Source of the DNA: Malus domestica
Lineage: Eukaryota; Streptophyta; Magnoliopsida; Rosales; Rosaceae
Assembly: GCF_042453785.1 (NCBI RefSeq)
Contig: NC_091671.1
Coordinates: 35,479,001 to 35,543,000 of the forward strand
Direction of reading: 5' to 3'
Length of the DNA: 64,000 nt
This document shows, piece by piece, positions 50,004-63,494 of this stretch (the stretch's first letter is position 1; each line of letters opens with the position of its first letter). The position numbers were made by a program, and so were the translations under genes. The notes under the pieces are model-generated. The model had not been told where the DNA came from and did not search any database. It saw only the letters and a list, made by a program, of their open reading frames with translations.

Positions 50004-50470
50004 TTTTATTGGCATTCCAGAAGAAAAAAAAAATATTTCCAAGCCCCTAAACTTTACGAGCCTATTTGGTGGGCTGGTTGAATAAGTTGATAAATTAAAA
50101 TGGACTTTAGTTCAGTCCATTGTTTGTTGTGTCAAAAGATGAGATGAACATGACTGAATATGATAGGTTATAAATCCATTATAAAACGCGTTATATAACG
50201 TATCCTCATACACGAATTACACGTCTTCTCTTACAAAACCTTAGAGTCATTTCCAATTCAATTCTATTCTTAAAAGTCCAAGCCTAACCAAACGTCCTCT
50301 ATGGGTTAGGAAAAATTTGATTTGAAGACACTCTTTCAACTTTGTTTACTGTTTTTTTAGATAAATTCCACTGTGTTTACTTGATCAAAAAACAAGTCTT
50401 AAATAGTAATAAATTTAAGAGAAAATTCTACCAAATAAAATATAATAAATGAGGGAGATGACACCATAAC

Positions 50471-51345
50471 TAGGGATAGGCAACGGTTATGGTGGGTGGG
50501 TAAGTGCGGCTATTTACCCATAACCGTTTATACTTATATCCGTATAATTGTTTACCCGTTGGGTAATTACCTAAACGGTTATACCCATACCCATAACCGT
50601 TTATAAACAGTTAACCATACCCATAACTGCATACCCATTTAACCATAACCGTTTAATACCCGTTTACCCATTTACCCTTTTTAACCCATTTATCTTCTTT
50701 TTTTACCATTACCCCTTTTCACCCGTCTACATGTTTTCTAACAACTTGAAAATTAAAAAAAAAAAATTGTCATAGTTTTCTCGTTTTTGACAACTAAATA
50801 TTGTTAAAGGTACATTCATCATACATTTCTGTATTTTAATTTTTTAAGTCTTTATATCATTATAATAATTAAAATAACAGTTTACGGACGATATTTTTAA
50901 CTGTTACCAATGAAGGTAAATATAATATTTGCTAAGTATTATTGGGTTACAAAAATTGTTTAGAAGACATTTCTGTCAATTTTACGGTTACCCGCAATGA
51001 ATTTAAATTAATTTGGCGAATTCTTTGATGATGAGAATCATCATTCCTGCAGCAGTGTTATTGAGAGAATGACCGATGAATTCCTTGCTAATTTATTAGG
51101 TGCTAAATATTATTGGATCGAGAACATAGTTTGTACTAATTTTACATATATAAAATAAATTGGTAAATGGTTACCCGTTTATAACCGTGATTAATACCCA
51201 TAACCGCCCATTTAAATTTCGCAGGTAAACGGTTATACCCATAACCATTTATTTATCTAAACGGTTACCCATAACGGTAACCGTTTAATTTAAATGAGCG
51301 GGTAACCGCGGTTACCCATAACCAATAAGTATTTGTCCATCCTTA
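50471..51345. mobile_element. Non-autonomous hAT-type element
   Basis: Flanked by a perfect 8-bp duplication ACCATAAC (50463-50470 and 51346-51353), the size used by hAT transposases. The ends TAGGGATAGGCAA and (reverse) TAAGGATGGACAA are short inverted repeats. The 875-bp interior carries dense subterminal copies of AACGGTTA, ACCCATAACC and their reverses, as expected for transposase binding sites. No transposase. Confidence 0.9.
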
Positions 51346-51802
51346 ACCATAACGGCATTTTGATAACAATTTGAGCACATCTTAAAATGAAAAAAAGAAA
51401 AAAACTTTAGTTTAAATGAAAAAGAACAAATAAATATGTAATAAATAGCATCAGGAAAATGTAAAAATGTAATTATTCTTTAAAAGTTAACAATACCGAA
51501 AATATTCCGTTAAAATTCAAAAAAAAAAAAATATCCGAATAAAATAGAAAATTTGGATAATAAATACTTGTAATTTCTCTTAAATCATAATTAACGACTT
51601 AAATGCAAGAACGGAATTTGAATCGTCTCTCCCCACTCTACCCCACTCAATATCTGGTACCGCAGGGTCCCATCCCCAACTGACACACGTTCCAGACACT
51701 GGCCGTCCTCGCATTCCCTCTCCTTCTTTATCGCTTCCCAATCGCCACCTCACATACAATTCCCTACTGATGTGCTGCTGCTGAAACCACCCGCCTCCCG
51801 CC

Positions 51803-54800
51803 ATGTCTAAACCCGCTGACGTGTCATTCTTCCTCCTCCTCCTGGTCCTCTGCGGCCAGGCCCACGGAGGCCGTGTGCTCCTCTCCGACTTCATCCACTC
51901 CACGTCGCCCGGTCTTATCTCCGATGGAGTCCACCACCGGTCTCACTCCTTCGCGCCCTACCTCGCTCTCAACAACTCCTTCTCGGCAGCGGACTCCACC
52001 TGCGACCAGACCTATGGGTTCTTGCCCTGCACCACCACCGTGATCGGGAACCTGTTCCTGATTCTGGTATACGGCTACTTGATGTACTCGGCCGCCACCT
52101 ACCTCTCCAATGGCAGCGAGCTCCTGCTCGAGATTCTCGGCCCCGGTATCATCGGAGGCTTGTTCCTCCCCATCCTCGGCGCCCTTCCCGACGCCATGCT
52201 CATTCTCGGTCAGTCTCTTTGTATTACTCCCTGTTTGGTTGCCGAGAAAGTGAGAGAAAATTAACATTTCTTTTGTTTATTTCGGATGAAATTTTATGCT
52301 TTTTAAATTTCGACATTTTGTGAGTGCCCAAAAATTGAAAGATCATACCTTTTGTTAAAATGTGAATTAGATTAATTAGAATTTTAACTTTTCACTAATT
52401 CATTAGAATTTTAACTTTTTTCGAATGGATCTTTTCATTTGGATCCAGTAGAAGGTATATATTTTGAGTTGTGATGTAGATTGGATGAAGTTTAGAGATC
52501 GTTTGAATGTGTTTTTAAAATGACTAAAAGTGTTTTGGTGAAAAATATTTTTGAAAACAATTCTTAGTAAAAATGTTAGTAAACTTAGGAAAAACATTTA
52601 AATTCTTCCTGAAAGAAGCACATTAGAATCCAAAAATATTTTCTTTAAAAATGGTTTCAATCATGACATCCAAATTAACCTTTATAGAATTGACCCCACT
52701 GTCTGTAGTTGCTCTTTCTGTTTGCTCGAATTTGAATTGACACTTTGTGCCTTGTTATCACCACTAGGTATTGTATTCAAAAGTATTCATAAATTTTCAA
52801 AACATTTTTTAGGAACAATTTTTATTAAGATTCAAAAACTTGTATAGTATGAGACTTAAATATTTTTTTTTAATTATAATAATTAAAAAGAGAAGAAAAA
52901 ACACCCTACAACAGCTCCCTGTTAATACGGGAATTACTACTAAATTCAGTTGGTCAGATAGAGAGATCAAAATAGGGGATTGGAGGAGAGGGAGATGAGA
53001 CAGAAAGAGCAGAGAGAGATTCGTAGGGGAGGAGGATCAGGAGAGAGAAAGAAAGGAAAGAGGATAGAGACAGTGAACTAGCAGAAAAAAAAAGGGAACT
53101 TTAACGAAAAGCACCCGATACTGTTCATTTTAACGAAAAATCACATTTTTACACTAAAAAGTCAATCCTGATACTATTCACTTTACCCTTTATTTTGTTC
53201 TTATCATTAAAACTCAAAGTTTTCAAGCCTTTTTCATTAGTTTTTCTAAAAAATAATAATCAGAGTGAGAGGAGAGGAGAGAGAAAGTTGTTGTTTAAAA
53301 ACTCTAAAAACTCACTTTTGATGTTTTTTAAAAGTAGTCTAATTTTAAGGTAATGTTGAATAATCGGACTCGGTTTACAGTTTAGTAATCGTGGTTCAGA
53401 AGCAAATTTAAAATGGAAAAACAAAGATCAAATACTTCAAAGTTAAATCAAGAAAAGAAAAGAGACTGTTCCTGCAATATAAATTGTTCTAAATTAACCC
53501 TTTGTATATGTGAAGTTGAAACTTTTATGTTATATGATAGTTTCATAGCTCAATTTCTTAAGTACTTAAATCTGCACATCAGTCATTGCTACATATGTTC
53601 GGTTTTCGGGGGATCTGTGCAGTGTTCTACATAAAGGATGCTCTACGTTTACTCCTCCTATTTGGATGATCTACTTAATAATTAACTTTTAATTGCTTCT
53701 GATACGTAACGTATTATTTTCAGTATCCGGGCTTTCTGGAACTACGGAAACTGCTCAAAGTCAGGTCTCTGTTGGAATGGGCTTGCTAGCTGGTTCTACT
53801 GTAATGCTTATTTCAGTAATATGGGGTTCCTGCGTTTTCGTCGGCAAGTGTGACATTGAGGGATCGGTTGCCATAGATAACAGAGATACAAAAGGGTTTA
53901 GCATAACTGGTATGCCTATATTTTCTTTGCTTGTTTTATTAAGGAATGTTATTGCAAATTTTCTATGCATTGTTTGCACCTTACAAATATTTTCTGTTTA
54001 TTTGCGGTCAGAAAATATTTGCACCTATGGTAAATGGGAAATACATAATGACGATTGATGAAGAATGGGTGAAGATCCGCGGGATGTTAATGCATGTAGC
54101 TATCGGTTTACCAGTTACATTTTAGTTAGTAAGTGATGAAATTCTAAACTAAGTCTGAAAAATGAAATCTTAAGAAAATTTGTATGCCAGAAGACGTGTA
54201 ATGGGAAGAATGCTTTATTGAACTAGTTGTATATTTGTTTCCTAGTCTCCCGTTCAATATCTGAACAAGAGAGAACAAGTCGTGAATGATTCAAACAAGA
54301 AAACTGGACTAATTGACCTTCTTGTTCATCTCACAAAACCCAGGTGTATATGGGTGTCACTATACCGAGAATGTGCATTGTTGACTGAATCTTTAAATGA
54401 TTGTGTTTCCCACTCCAGGAATCAAGAATTTTGAAATGTCTGATTTATTAAGTAGATGTGAACTAAACCAGAAGTGTTGGAAATTGCAGGTTCTGGTGTC
54501 AGTACTGATATCTGGACAACCTATGCTGCAATGATTATGATTGTATCCGTCATCCCATTTCTTATTGTGCAATTACCGCAGCTCCTCGATTCCACCTCCG
54601 CTAGACGCCTTGCAGTTCTGATTTCACTCATTGTCTCTGTCGTGCTTTTGCTTTCCTATTGCATTTATCAGGTAATTGTAGTTGTCATGCAGCAAGTCAG
54701 CAATTACATAATCTGTGTAGTGTAACAAATCTTTTCTTCGTTTTTCAGTTTGCTGAACTCAGTCTTATTTGTAATTTACGTCTAACAAATCTGTCCATTT

Positions 54801-56679
54801 TCTTTCATATGTGTAATTTGCATTTCTATGCAAGGATTTATGCTTTAGTAATCCAACATTGTCAACTTTTAAGAAGAAAAAGGAAAAACAGTGATGACAT
54901 AACAATTGGTTACTTATTTTGGGAAAGAAGGGTGTTTTGGTTGTTTCATTATTAAAAGGTCCGAGGTGTTTTGGTTGTTTCATTATTAAAAGGTCCGAGT
55001 ACTTTTAAGCGCATTAATATTCTGTATTTTCTTTCATACCAAAAGTTTGGATACCCATTGCGATTTTGTCATGCTAGTTCTGTAGCTAACCATAATCTGT
55101 TTAAATTTTCTTTTTCCTAGTAATACGATTTGGATCTTCACGCTTATTTTCACTGCTATCGCCTTATATTTAATTGTTGGTGCAGGTGTTTCAGCCTTGG
55201 ATCCAGAGAAGAAAAATTGCTTATGCAAAGCACAAGCATGTTATATCAGGAGTCTTACAACAGCTGAAGAAGCGTGCATTGGGAAAGCTTCTTAATGATG
55301 AGGGTGAACCTGATGAAGAAATTATCAAAAAGTTAGTATTTTATTTTAGTATTACCGATGGAGTAGTCAGTCATGTCTGTTCTTTGTGACTCTTGTACTT
55401 TATTCTTAGAGATTGTTCTAACGAGTTTTCTGATTGTATGTGTGTCAGGTTGTTTGATACAATTGATGTGGACAGGAATGGGTTTCTTTCAGCTTCCGAA
55501 TTAAAAGCACTAATTGTAGGAATCAAGTTTGATGAAATACAGTTTGATAACGATGATGCTGTAGCTAAACTGATGACTGATTTTGACACTTCTTGTGATT
55601 CCCAAATCAGTTTTACTGAGTTCTGTGCTGGTATCTCAAAATGGCTCAATGAGGCAAAGCGTCACGGAGATACCAGTACTGACTCTGGTAATCATACAAT
55701 GAAGTTTTTAACAGACTTTCACGAGGTAATGTTTGTTTATTTAGATAGATTTAAGTTTGCTTATTTGATACGACTTTTCTATGCTAATCTTTTAATGCTT
55801 TGTCGAGTACAGCGAACAAAAGAAGAGCACGCTCTTTTGGGGGCGAATGGCCAAAGTGATGAGGTTGATGAGGGTGTTGAGAATGTTAAGCGGACCTCCA
55901 TCAAAGCAGGATTAATGTTGTTGGGAGGAACTCTGATTGCAGCTGCATTTGCAGATCCCTTGGTAGATGCTGTTGATGATTTCTCCGATGCCACAAGCAT
56001 TCCAACTTTCTTCATCTCATTCATTGCACTTCCTCTGGCTACTAATTCTAGTGAGGCTGTATCTGCGATTATCTTTGCCAGCCGCAAAAAGATAAGGACG
56101 GCCTCGTTAACATTTTCTGAGGTTTGTATTTCATATTTCCCGTTCATCTGTTTGTCAATCTGCAAGCCTGATAATACTTTACACCTTCAACAGTTGTATA
56201 ATTTATCAGTTGGAGCTTTTAAAATATGTCATAGACTTTTAAGTTTTAGGCTTTCCCATTGACATAATCTTTTCTACAGTGTCCATCTGAAATCCTATTG
56301 ATATAATAGTAACCAGTATCTCAACAATAATTAGTGTAATTGCGACTTATAGTTAGCCAATAATCTTCTTCTGTTGGTTTAACTATGTCGATTGTTGAAA
56401 TATGACCTCTTCATCCGTTTCTTGTTGCAGTTGTACGGTGCAGTAACCATGAATAACCTGCTCTGCCTAGCAGTATTTTTGGCTCTGGTTTACGTTAGAG
56501 GATTAACGTGGGACTTCTCAGCCGAAGTCCTCGTGATTCTCATCGTTTGCATTGTAATGGGTCTTCTAGGCAGTTTCCGCACTGTCTTCCCTCTTTGGAC
56601 GTCTTCAATTGCTTTCCTTCTCTACCCATTCTCCCTGGCACTGGTTTACGTCCTCGACTATGTTCTTGGATGGTCATAG
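51803..56679 (+). CDS. EF-hand sodium/calcium exchanger, canonical form (NCL-B), 584 aa
   Basis: Seven exons: 51803-52208, 53724-53909, 54490-54671, 55186-55331, 55449-55725, 55813-56121 and 56431-56679. All are GT-AG and the phases join to 584 codons plus stop, close to the roughly 570 aa of Arabidopsis NCL. It has a signal peptide (MSKPADVSFFLLLLVLCGQA). The first alpha repeat is GALPDAMLIL-VSGLSGTTET (Asp130) and the second LPLATNSSEAVSAI (Glu480). The two EF-hand loops between them are DVDRNGFLSASE (313-324) and DTSCDSQISFTE (353-364; Ser at the usual Gly). The C-terminal membrane helices end in LDYVLGWS. It is expected to exchange Ca2+ for Na+ or H+ at the vacuolar or plasma membrane. 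Exon 1 is GC-rich relative to the rest. Exon lengths 182, 146 and 249 are shared with NCL-A, confirming common descent. Confidence 0.95.
53091..53247. mobile_element. Short MITE, copy 2 (NCL-B intron 1)
   Basis: AAAGGGAACTTTAACGAAAAG to CATTAGTTTTTCTAA. It shares long runs such as ACTAAAAAGTCAATCCTG and TTCACTTTACCCTTTATTTT with 43736-43892. Confidence 0.75.
54932..54999. repeat. 34-bp unit, two tandem copies, NCL-B intron 3
   Basis: GTGTTTTGGTTGTTTCATTA…GGTCCGAG repeats exactly twice in tandem. Confidence 0.9.
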
Positions 56680-58082
56680 ACACATGAGGTCCTACGATTT
56701 CATTTGAGTACTCTTACGCGTGTACGAATCGAAATGTCTTCCCGTTTTCAATTTTCTTATGGTTTGTATGATCTTTGATAATGTTCTAGTGAGTATGCCC
56801 GTTACTTTTTCATTAGAAACTTGGGATTTGTACAGGCACTTGTATTATGAGCCAATTTTCTGTGTGTAAGCAAAACCCTAATATATTATTGCAGTTTTAG
56901 CATCTAGATTTATATCTTCTGAAATTTGTTATTGTGATTGACATAAACATTTTTTATTAGATTACGGTTAGCGGTTTTATAGCTCTCAGTTTATCTTCAG
57001 ACACTAAAATACTCAAGCTGAAGTATCATAAGCTAAACTAGAAATGCCGACTATTTGAGGATAAATTACAAGTTTGGAATGTCATACGTCGCCATTTTCT
57101 TAGATAATGCGGGCACAAATTTTGTTGACATCTGAAGAGCCAAAAGATCTAAACGCCAACTTGAAAAAAGCATGTCTAACACACTGCTACTTCACTGTCT
57201 CATCCTCTTTCTAATCCTCTGCGGAGGAGCAGCCCGCGGCCGCAACATCTCCGGTCCTCAAACCTTACCGCACGATGCGGTACACCACCGGTCCAACAGC
57301 TCGACAGTGGCCTACCTCACTCTCAGCCGGCCCGTCTTGGCGGCGGCAGAGGCGGAGTCCTCGTGTGAGGAGACTACCGTGCACCCACAGCGTGCTAGGG
57401 AACCTTTTCCTGATTTTGGTGTAAAGGTACTTGATGTACTTGGCAGCAACGTACCTTCCGAATGGTCGGCCCCGGTATCGTCGGAGGGTTGTTTCTTCCC
57501 GTCCTCCGCTCGCTTCCCGACCCCATTCTCATTCTCGGTGAATATCTCTGATTTCTCTGTCTGGTTTTGGGCGGGAAAGTATGGTAAAAAAAGTGAAAGA
57601 AAAGCCGAGGATAACATTTAAAGGTGAAGAAGCATGAAAATTGGTGGTTGTTGACTTTTATGAACAAACCATGTGGCCCATGATTTAATTAGGGAAACAG
57701 GTCTGTCTGTCTCCATGTCTTTCTTTATCTTTTCTGTCTTCTTTATTAAATTATGGCAACGGTAGGGTACCGAACGAAAATATTGGCGCAAAATTGATTC
57801 GCGTTCTATTATTTATATAATTGATTAATTTAGTGGGATAAGATTTTATTTTTTTGTTGTTGTTTTATGGCAACAGTAGGGTGATTTCCAAATAGATCCC
57901 ATAAGAAAGGAGGTTCTTTTTTATTTTTAATTTAAAACATTTTGAAACTAAACTTATCTTTCAGGTTGAAAATTTTGCAATTTCGGTTGTGTATTTTTTT
58001 TTTCTTGAAATTTTCAGATCATCATCATAATTTGAAATTTGTGAAATAAAACCTACTGACGCTCTAGTTAGAAGATGCGATT

Positions 58083-58331
58083 ATGAGACAGAGGTTCAAG
58101 GTTGAAGGGGTAGTGAAAGACCTAGGAAAATTTTAGAAGAGACTTTAAGAAAAGACTTAGAGTACTTGGATCTAACGGAAGACGTGACACAGAACCGATC
58201 GCAATGACGTTCTAGGATTCATATAACCGATCCCACTTAATGGGAAAATGCTTTGTTGTTGTTGCCTTTTCCCACTAAGTGGAGTTGACTATATGAATCC
58301 TAGAACGTTATTGCGCTCAGTCCTGTGTCTG
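58083..58331. mobile_element. LINE (RTE-like) 3' fragment with an inverted partial copy
   Basis: The plus strand at 58135-58230 reads like the end of an RTE-type reverse transcriptase (LEETLRKDLEYLDLTEDVTQ, then NRSQW), ending near TTGTTGTTGTTGCC. Immediately after, 58266-58331 is the inverse of 58186-58250. Together they form an imperfect palindrome of about 145 bases (GACACAG…GTTCTAGGATTCATATA and its reverse). Confidence 0.6.
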
Positions 58332-59073
58332 TTGTTGTATCATCATAATTTGAAATTTCTAAGTTTCAGATATTTGTACATCAATCTTTGTGCTTCTGTA
58401 CATGCAATTCAATAATATTTAATATATATATATATATATATATAGATTAGACAAAACAAAATGGTATGTATGTTTATATTTTATAATCAATCTCACGCTC
58501 AAAATAAATAAAAATAATAATAAATCACACTCTCATTTTCAATAAACAAATATAAAAATAATTAACAAAAGATATCCAAATGCGGGAAATTAGTCAAATT
58601 AGTCAAATTTTGGAGTCTAAATAGAATTTTAACCAACAATTACAATTTTTCATAATTCTACTCAAAACTTGACATAAAAATACTACAATACCCTTTCTTA
58701 ACTAAACTAATTACAAAACTATATATTTTCCATTGTGTAGTGTTTTCCTTCAATTTTTCATACTTCTCAATTACTTTGACCGCGAGACAGGAAAATACTA
58801 CCAGCCAAACTTTCCCATATCACTGAACCTGTTTCTCCGATGACAATCTTGACATTATACAGATTTTTCCCATACTCTTAAAAACAATTATTTCATCAAA
58901 TGGTGCTTTGTAAATAGTTTCACTTGAATGTACTTGTGCTTGAGTTTCTTCCGACAGAGGATACAAATAAGACCCAAAGTAATGCTGAACCGATTGAAAT
59001 AATTAATCTTGTCCACCTATAAAGGTAAAAGTTCAAAAATAATACAATGTAAGAGATTGCAAACCAGAGACCA

Positions 59074-60985
59074 TTAGAAAAGAAGAAGAAACCGGTTCTT
59101 GGTCAAAGATTTAGTGTGAATATCGGCAATTTGGTCCTCAGTACACACATACTGAACTTGAAGCAGATTAGCAAGAACCAACTTTCGAATGTAATGATAA
59201 TCTATCTCAACATGCTTTGCTCGAGCATGAAAGACAGGATTGGAGGTAAGAGAGATAGCAGATATGTTATCACACCAGATTTTAGGTTTGGAAGATAAGG
59301 GAAAACCAAAATCATGAAACACCTTGTAGATCCATGTAATTTCAGCGACAATATGGGCTAGAGATCGATATTCAGCTTCAGTGAAGGATCTAGCCACTGT
59401 AAGCTGCTTCTTAGCACTCTAGCTGATCAAGTTTGAGCCAAGATATACGCAAAAGCCAATGGTTGAACGTCGATCATATAAACAACCAGCTCAATCAGCA
59501 TCAGAAAAGGCAGAAAGATGAAGCGAACTTTTCTAAAACCATAAACCATGATCAGAGGTGCCTTTGAGGAACCAGAGAATCTTTTTAGCAGCTTGCAGAT
59601 GAAGATCAGTGGGAGTACGCATGAATTGGCATACTTGATTGACAACAAAAGAGATATCAGGCCTGGTCCAAGTTAAATACTGTAAGGCACCGACCAGAGA
59701 TCTATATTCAGTGGGATTTGAGAGAGGAATGCCACTATGATCCAGTTTAGTAGTGCCAAGAGGAGTACAACATGGCTTGGCACCTTCCATTTTGGTTTTC
59801 TAAAGTAAATCCAGAGGATATTTGCTTTGATGAAGAAATAATCCTTTGGATGATCTTTGAACTTCCAACCCCAGAAAATAGTGAAGAAGACCTAAGTCCT
59901 TGATTGGAAACAGAGACCTAAGTTTCTGAATAAACTGCTTGCACACTGACGGATCAGGACCACTGATCAATATGTCATCAACACAAACCAATACTATAAC
60001 TAGAACAGGATCTTTGATGACAAAGAGAAAGGCATCAGAACAAGATTGAGTGAAACCAAAGGACTTGAGAGATTGAAAGAGTTTATCAAACCATGCCCGA
60101 TGAGCTTGTTTGAGGCCATAGAGAGACTTTTTGAGTTTACACACATGATTTGGCAGATTAGAATCAGTAAAACTAGGAGGTTGTTGCATAAACAACTCTT
60201 CTTGTAAGTCACCATGAAGAAATGCATTACTGATGTCAATCTGATTTAGAAACCAATTATACTGAACTGCAACAGTTAACAGAATCTAAATAGTGACTGG
60301 TTTAGCTACAGGACTAAAGGCTTCTTGATAATCTAGACCTTGTTGTTGGTGAAAGCCCTTGGCAACTAATTGAGCCTTGTATCTTTCAACAGAACCATCA
60401 GGTTGTTTCTTAATTCGAAATACCCATTTGCAACCAACCACATTTTGAGAAGGTGAAGAAGGAACTAAAGACCAAGTTCCAGTAGTTTGAAGAGCATTAA
60501 ACTCATTTTGCATAGCTAATCGCCATTCACTGTGCTTGGAAGCTTGATTATAAGTAGTGGGAATATAATCAAGAGTGGATGGTAAAGGGTGTTTAGTAGC
60601 AGAGTAAGCTTTAGGTTGAAAGATACCATTTTTGGATCTAGTAACCATGGGATGATGGTTAATAACCGTTGCAGAAGAGGAAGGAGCAATATATGGATCA
60701 GGAGATTGAGAAGGAGAGGGTGATGAGACATGTGGAACAACAGGTGGAGGAGGTGGATGAGTAGGGGAATGTGAGGAGGAAGAAAGAGGGAAGTGAAGAT
60801 CAATGATGGGAGGAGCACGAACAGGTGATGGTAAGAACTGTGAAGTAGGAGTTTGTGAAAAAGGAAAGGATTGCCCATTGAACAATACATGCCTGGATAT
60901 GTATACCCGATCTATGAGGAGATCCAAGCATCTGTAACCCTTATGGTGTAGACTATAGCCAAGGAAAACACATTCCTTATACCAC
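59074..60985 (-). pseudogene. Copia integrase C-terminus, reverse transcriptase and RNase H
   Basis: In order on the minus strand: KECVFLGYSLHHKGYRCLD (about 60985), DRVYISRHVLFNG, a Pro/Ser-rich spacer, reverse transcriptase (EFNALQTTGTWSLVPSSP, GCKWVFRIK, then LVCVDDILISGPDP at about 59950), and RNase H (SFTEAEYRSLAHIVAEITWI to HTKSLTKNRF). Interrupted by a few stops and frameshifts (for example near 60287 and 59420). Confidence 0.88.
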
Positions 60986-60999
60986 TCTCACGATCCAAA

Positions 61000-62440
61000 A
61001 CATTGGTAGCATGGTGCCAATCAAGCTCAAGCGGTCAAATTATCTCCCATGGTGTGCTCTGTTTACCCCAATTCTTAGGTGCTATCGACTTATTGGTATC
61101 GTTGATGGCACCGAACCTTGTCCGCCACCACTTCTGCCTAATCGCACTCTGAATCCGGCGTTCGAAATTTGGTATGAGAAAGATCAAAACCTCCTGATCT
61201 GGTTCAATTCCACATTGTCTGAGGAGGTGATTCCATTCACCGTTGGTGTTTCGTCATCTCGTGATCTCTGGCTCAAACTTAAGCAACGATTTGGGGGTAT
61301 TTCTGATGCACATGTTCATCAGCTTCGATCGCGTCTTCAAAGTATTCAAAAAGGTTCCTAATCCATGTCTGATTACCTGCAAGAGCTCAAAGAGATCTCC
61401 GACTCTCTCACTGCTGCTGGAGCCCCAATCTCTGATCGAGATCTCATTGTAGCCACTCTTGCTGGTCTTTCTGATGATTTTGAGTCCTTTACGGATTCAA
61501 TCATGTTTCGCTTATCCTCCACATCTTTGGATGAATTGCACGGATTGTTACTCACCAAAGAACTCTCTATGATTCGTCGCAAGAAAGCTGCCTCATCCAA
61601 TAATACTGAACCATTTCATGCTTTATCGGTCCAATCTCAGCCACCACTACTTCCGACACCGCCTCAGGCGTATGTTTTTCAGAATTAACCACTGCAGCAA
61701 TCTTTTCGGTACAATTCGAATCGTGGAAAGAACAATCACTTCTCCAATAATCGTGGTAATCGAGGAAATTATCGAGGCAACAATTTCAACAGTAACTTCA
61801 ATTGCACCAATACTGGAGCTCACTCTCGAGACTCTTCTTCTGGTCCTTGAGCTCCTAGTCAAATATGTGGAAATTCAAGTCATGAAGCCATTGATTGCTT
61901 TGACCGTATGAATCCGGAGATCTCTGGTCGAATTCCTCCTGCCAAGCTCCAAGCGATGTGTGCTCGTTACAATGCCAAGTCCTCTCCTACTTGGTTGATT
62001 GACTCTGGAGCTACCTCGCACATCACCAATGACATATCCAATATTCACTCTCATACTCCATACAATGGTGAAGAAAAAGTATACATAGGTGATGGTAAAG
62101 GTTTGTCCATTTCTCATGTTGGTTCCTCTACACTCCGTACACATGCTACTTCCTTTAAACTGAACAATGTCCTTCATATACCTCACATGAAGCACAATTT
62201 GTTGTTTGCTTTTCAATTTCTCCAAGACAATTATTGTTCATTAACTCTTGATTCTAATGGATCCGTTGTTAAGGATCGTTCTACGGGGAAGACGCTTTTG
62301 CGGGGTTCAGTTAAAGACGGTTTCTATCCTTTGCAATCCTCTACATCTAATCGTTCTTTCTCTGGTAATGTTCCTGCTTCACTCACTGCATCAGCTTTCG
62401 TCAGTATTAAAGCTCCGGTCAAGATATGGCATAGGGATTT
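61000..62440 (+). pseudogene. Inverted Copia gag and protease segment
   Basis: Plus-strand frames give gag (KLKRSNYLPWCALFTPILRC; DLWLKLKQRFGGISDAHVHQ; SDYLQELKEISDSLTAAGAP), then the protease motif WLIDSGATSHIT at about 61996 and the pre-integrase start IWHRDLE near 62425. Stops interrupt it (TAA at 61359, and another near 61686). The orientation is opposite to both flanking parts of the same element. Confidence 0.85.
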
Positions 62441-62844
62441 GGAATTGGAACTAACTCAGAGGGAGAAGCGGTCGCAGACGAAGATGCCATTGAAGATCAA
62501 GAAAACAGATCGATGATCGAAGATCGGAGTACAAAATCAGCAAGAAATTCGATCAAATATGGGTAGAGATCAGAGAAGTAGAGCGGAAGAGAAGAGGATC
62601 GAAAGAAGCCGTGAGGCGGTTGGCGATGAAACCATAAAGAAACTGAGAAGAAAATATCTTTCTGAAATATTACAATTTCATTACTTCCAAAAATAATTAC
62701 ATGAGTATGGTATTTATAGTCATAACAACAACAACTATCTAATAACCTTTCTAACTAACTTGTACACATAGGAAATTACAATTAGTTAATTAAAAACAGA
62801 ATGTATGTCATGATTTGGCATCCTCATCTTTACATATCTCAACA

Positions 62845-63494
62845 TAGAAACCTCACATAGATTTCAACTTAAAAGGGGTTTTGCTCCTCTGTTTTTAGAT
62901 TCAAATTTTGCTTCAGATGTTTAGTTCCTGATTAATTTTTATTAGGCTTTTTAGTTTATTAGTTTCTGTTCAGTTTTCGCCTTCTTTGATTACATTTGAA
63001 TATCTATATCTACTCAATATATATACATATATATGGGGGATGTATAGAAGAAGAGTGTAAGAAATGGAGGGGTTTGAGAGTAGATTAGTATTCAAGAGGC
63101 TACGTTCCTGAAGACCTCAACCAATTGTTGTTTTTGTACGGTTAAGAGCAATGAATAATTTCAGTCAATAAGGGTATATTAGTATTTTTATGTTAACTTT
63201 TGGTTGTAATTATCATAAATTTAAGAGAGTGGCTATAATTCTATATAGAGGGTAAATTTTAGTTATTTTTTCAAATTTCCCAATTAACAAACAACATGGC
63301 AAAATATAAAAAACGTTTACAAGTTACACACAATTAGTAAATAACCGCAAAATGTTCAATTTTTATTGGAATTTTTTAATTGGATTATCCAAATTAACAA
63401 TGAACATGACAAAAAAAATGTTTACAAGTTGTAGTTAATTAATAGTTAGCTCTAAATTGTTTCCAAATTAAACAAGCCTATTCTTAATTTTCAG
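62845..63494. other. Remainder of NCL-C intron 1, no gene seen
   Basis: AT-rich; ends with the exon 2 acceptor TTTTCAG at 63488-63494. Confidence 0.6.

Larger units (their letters stand above)
59074..62844 (-). mobile_element. Copia-type element with internal inversion, 3' LTR missing
   Basis: On the minus strand: a 5' LTR starting TGTTGAGATATG at 62844 and ending near 62636, a degenerate primer site (TGGTTTCATCGCC), and the gag start MASSSATASPSELVPIPNP (62490-62434). The order then breaks. The following gag and protease are on the plus strand (61011-62440), while the integrase C-terminus, reverse transcriptase and RNase H are on the minus strand again (60985-59074). The integrase core is absent. 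No copy of the 5' LTR is found downstream of 59074. It lies in intron 1 of the NCL-C pseudogene. Confidence 0.8.

Noticed and set aside
51580-52267. Long minus-strand frames opposite NCL-B exon 1
   Set aside because: Antisense shadows of a GC-rich coding exon.
58332-59073. 3' LTR of the inverted Copia element
   Set aside because: No sequence matching the 5' LTR start (TGTTGAGATATG, either strand) was found; the 3' LTR appears lost.
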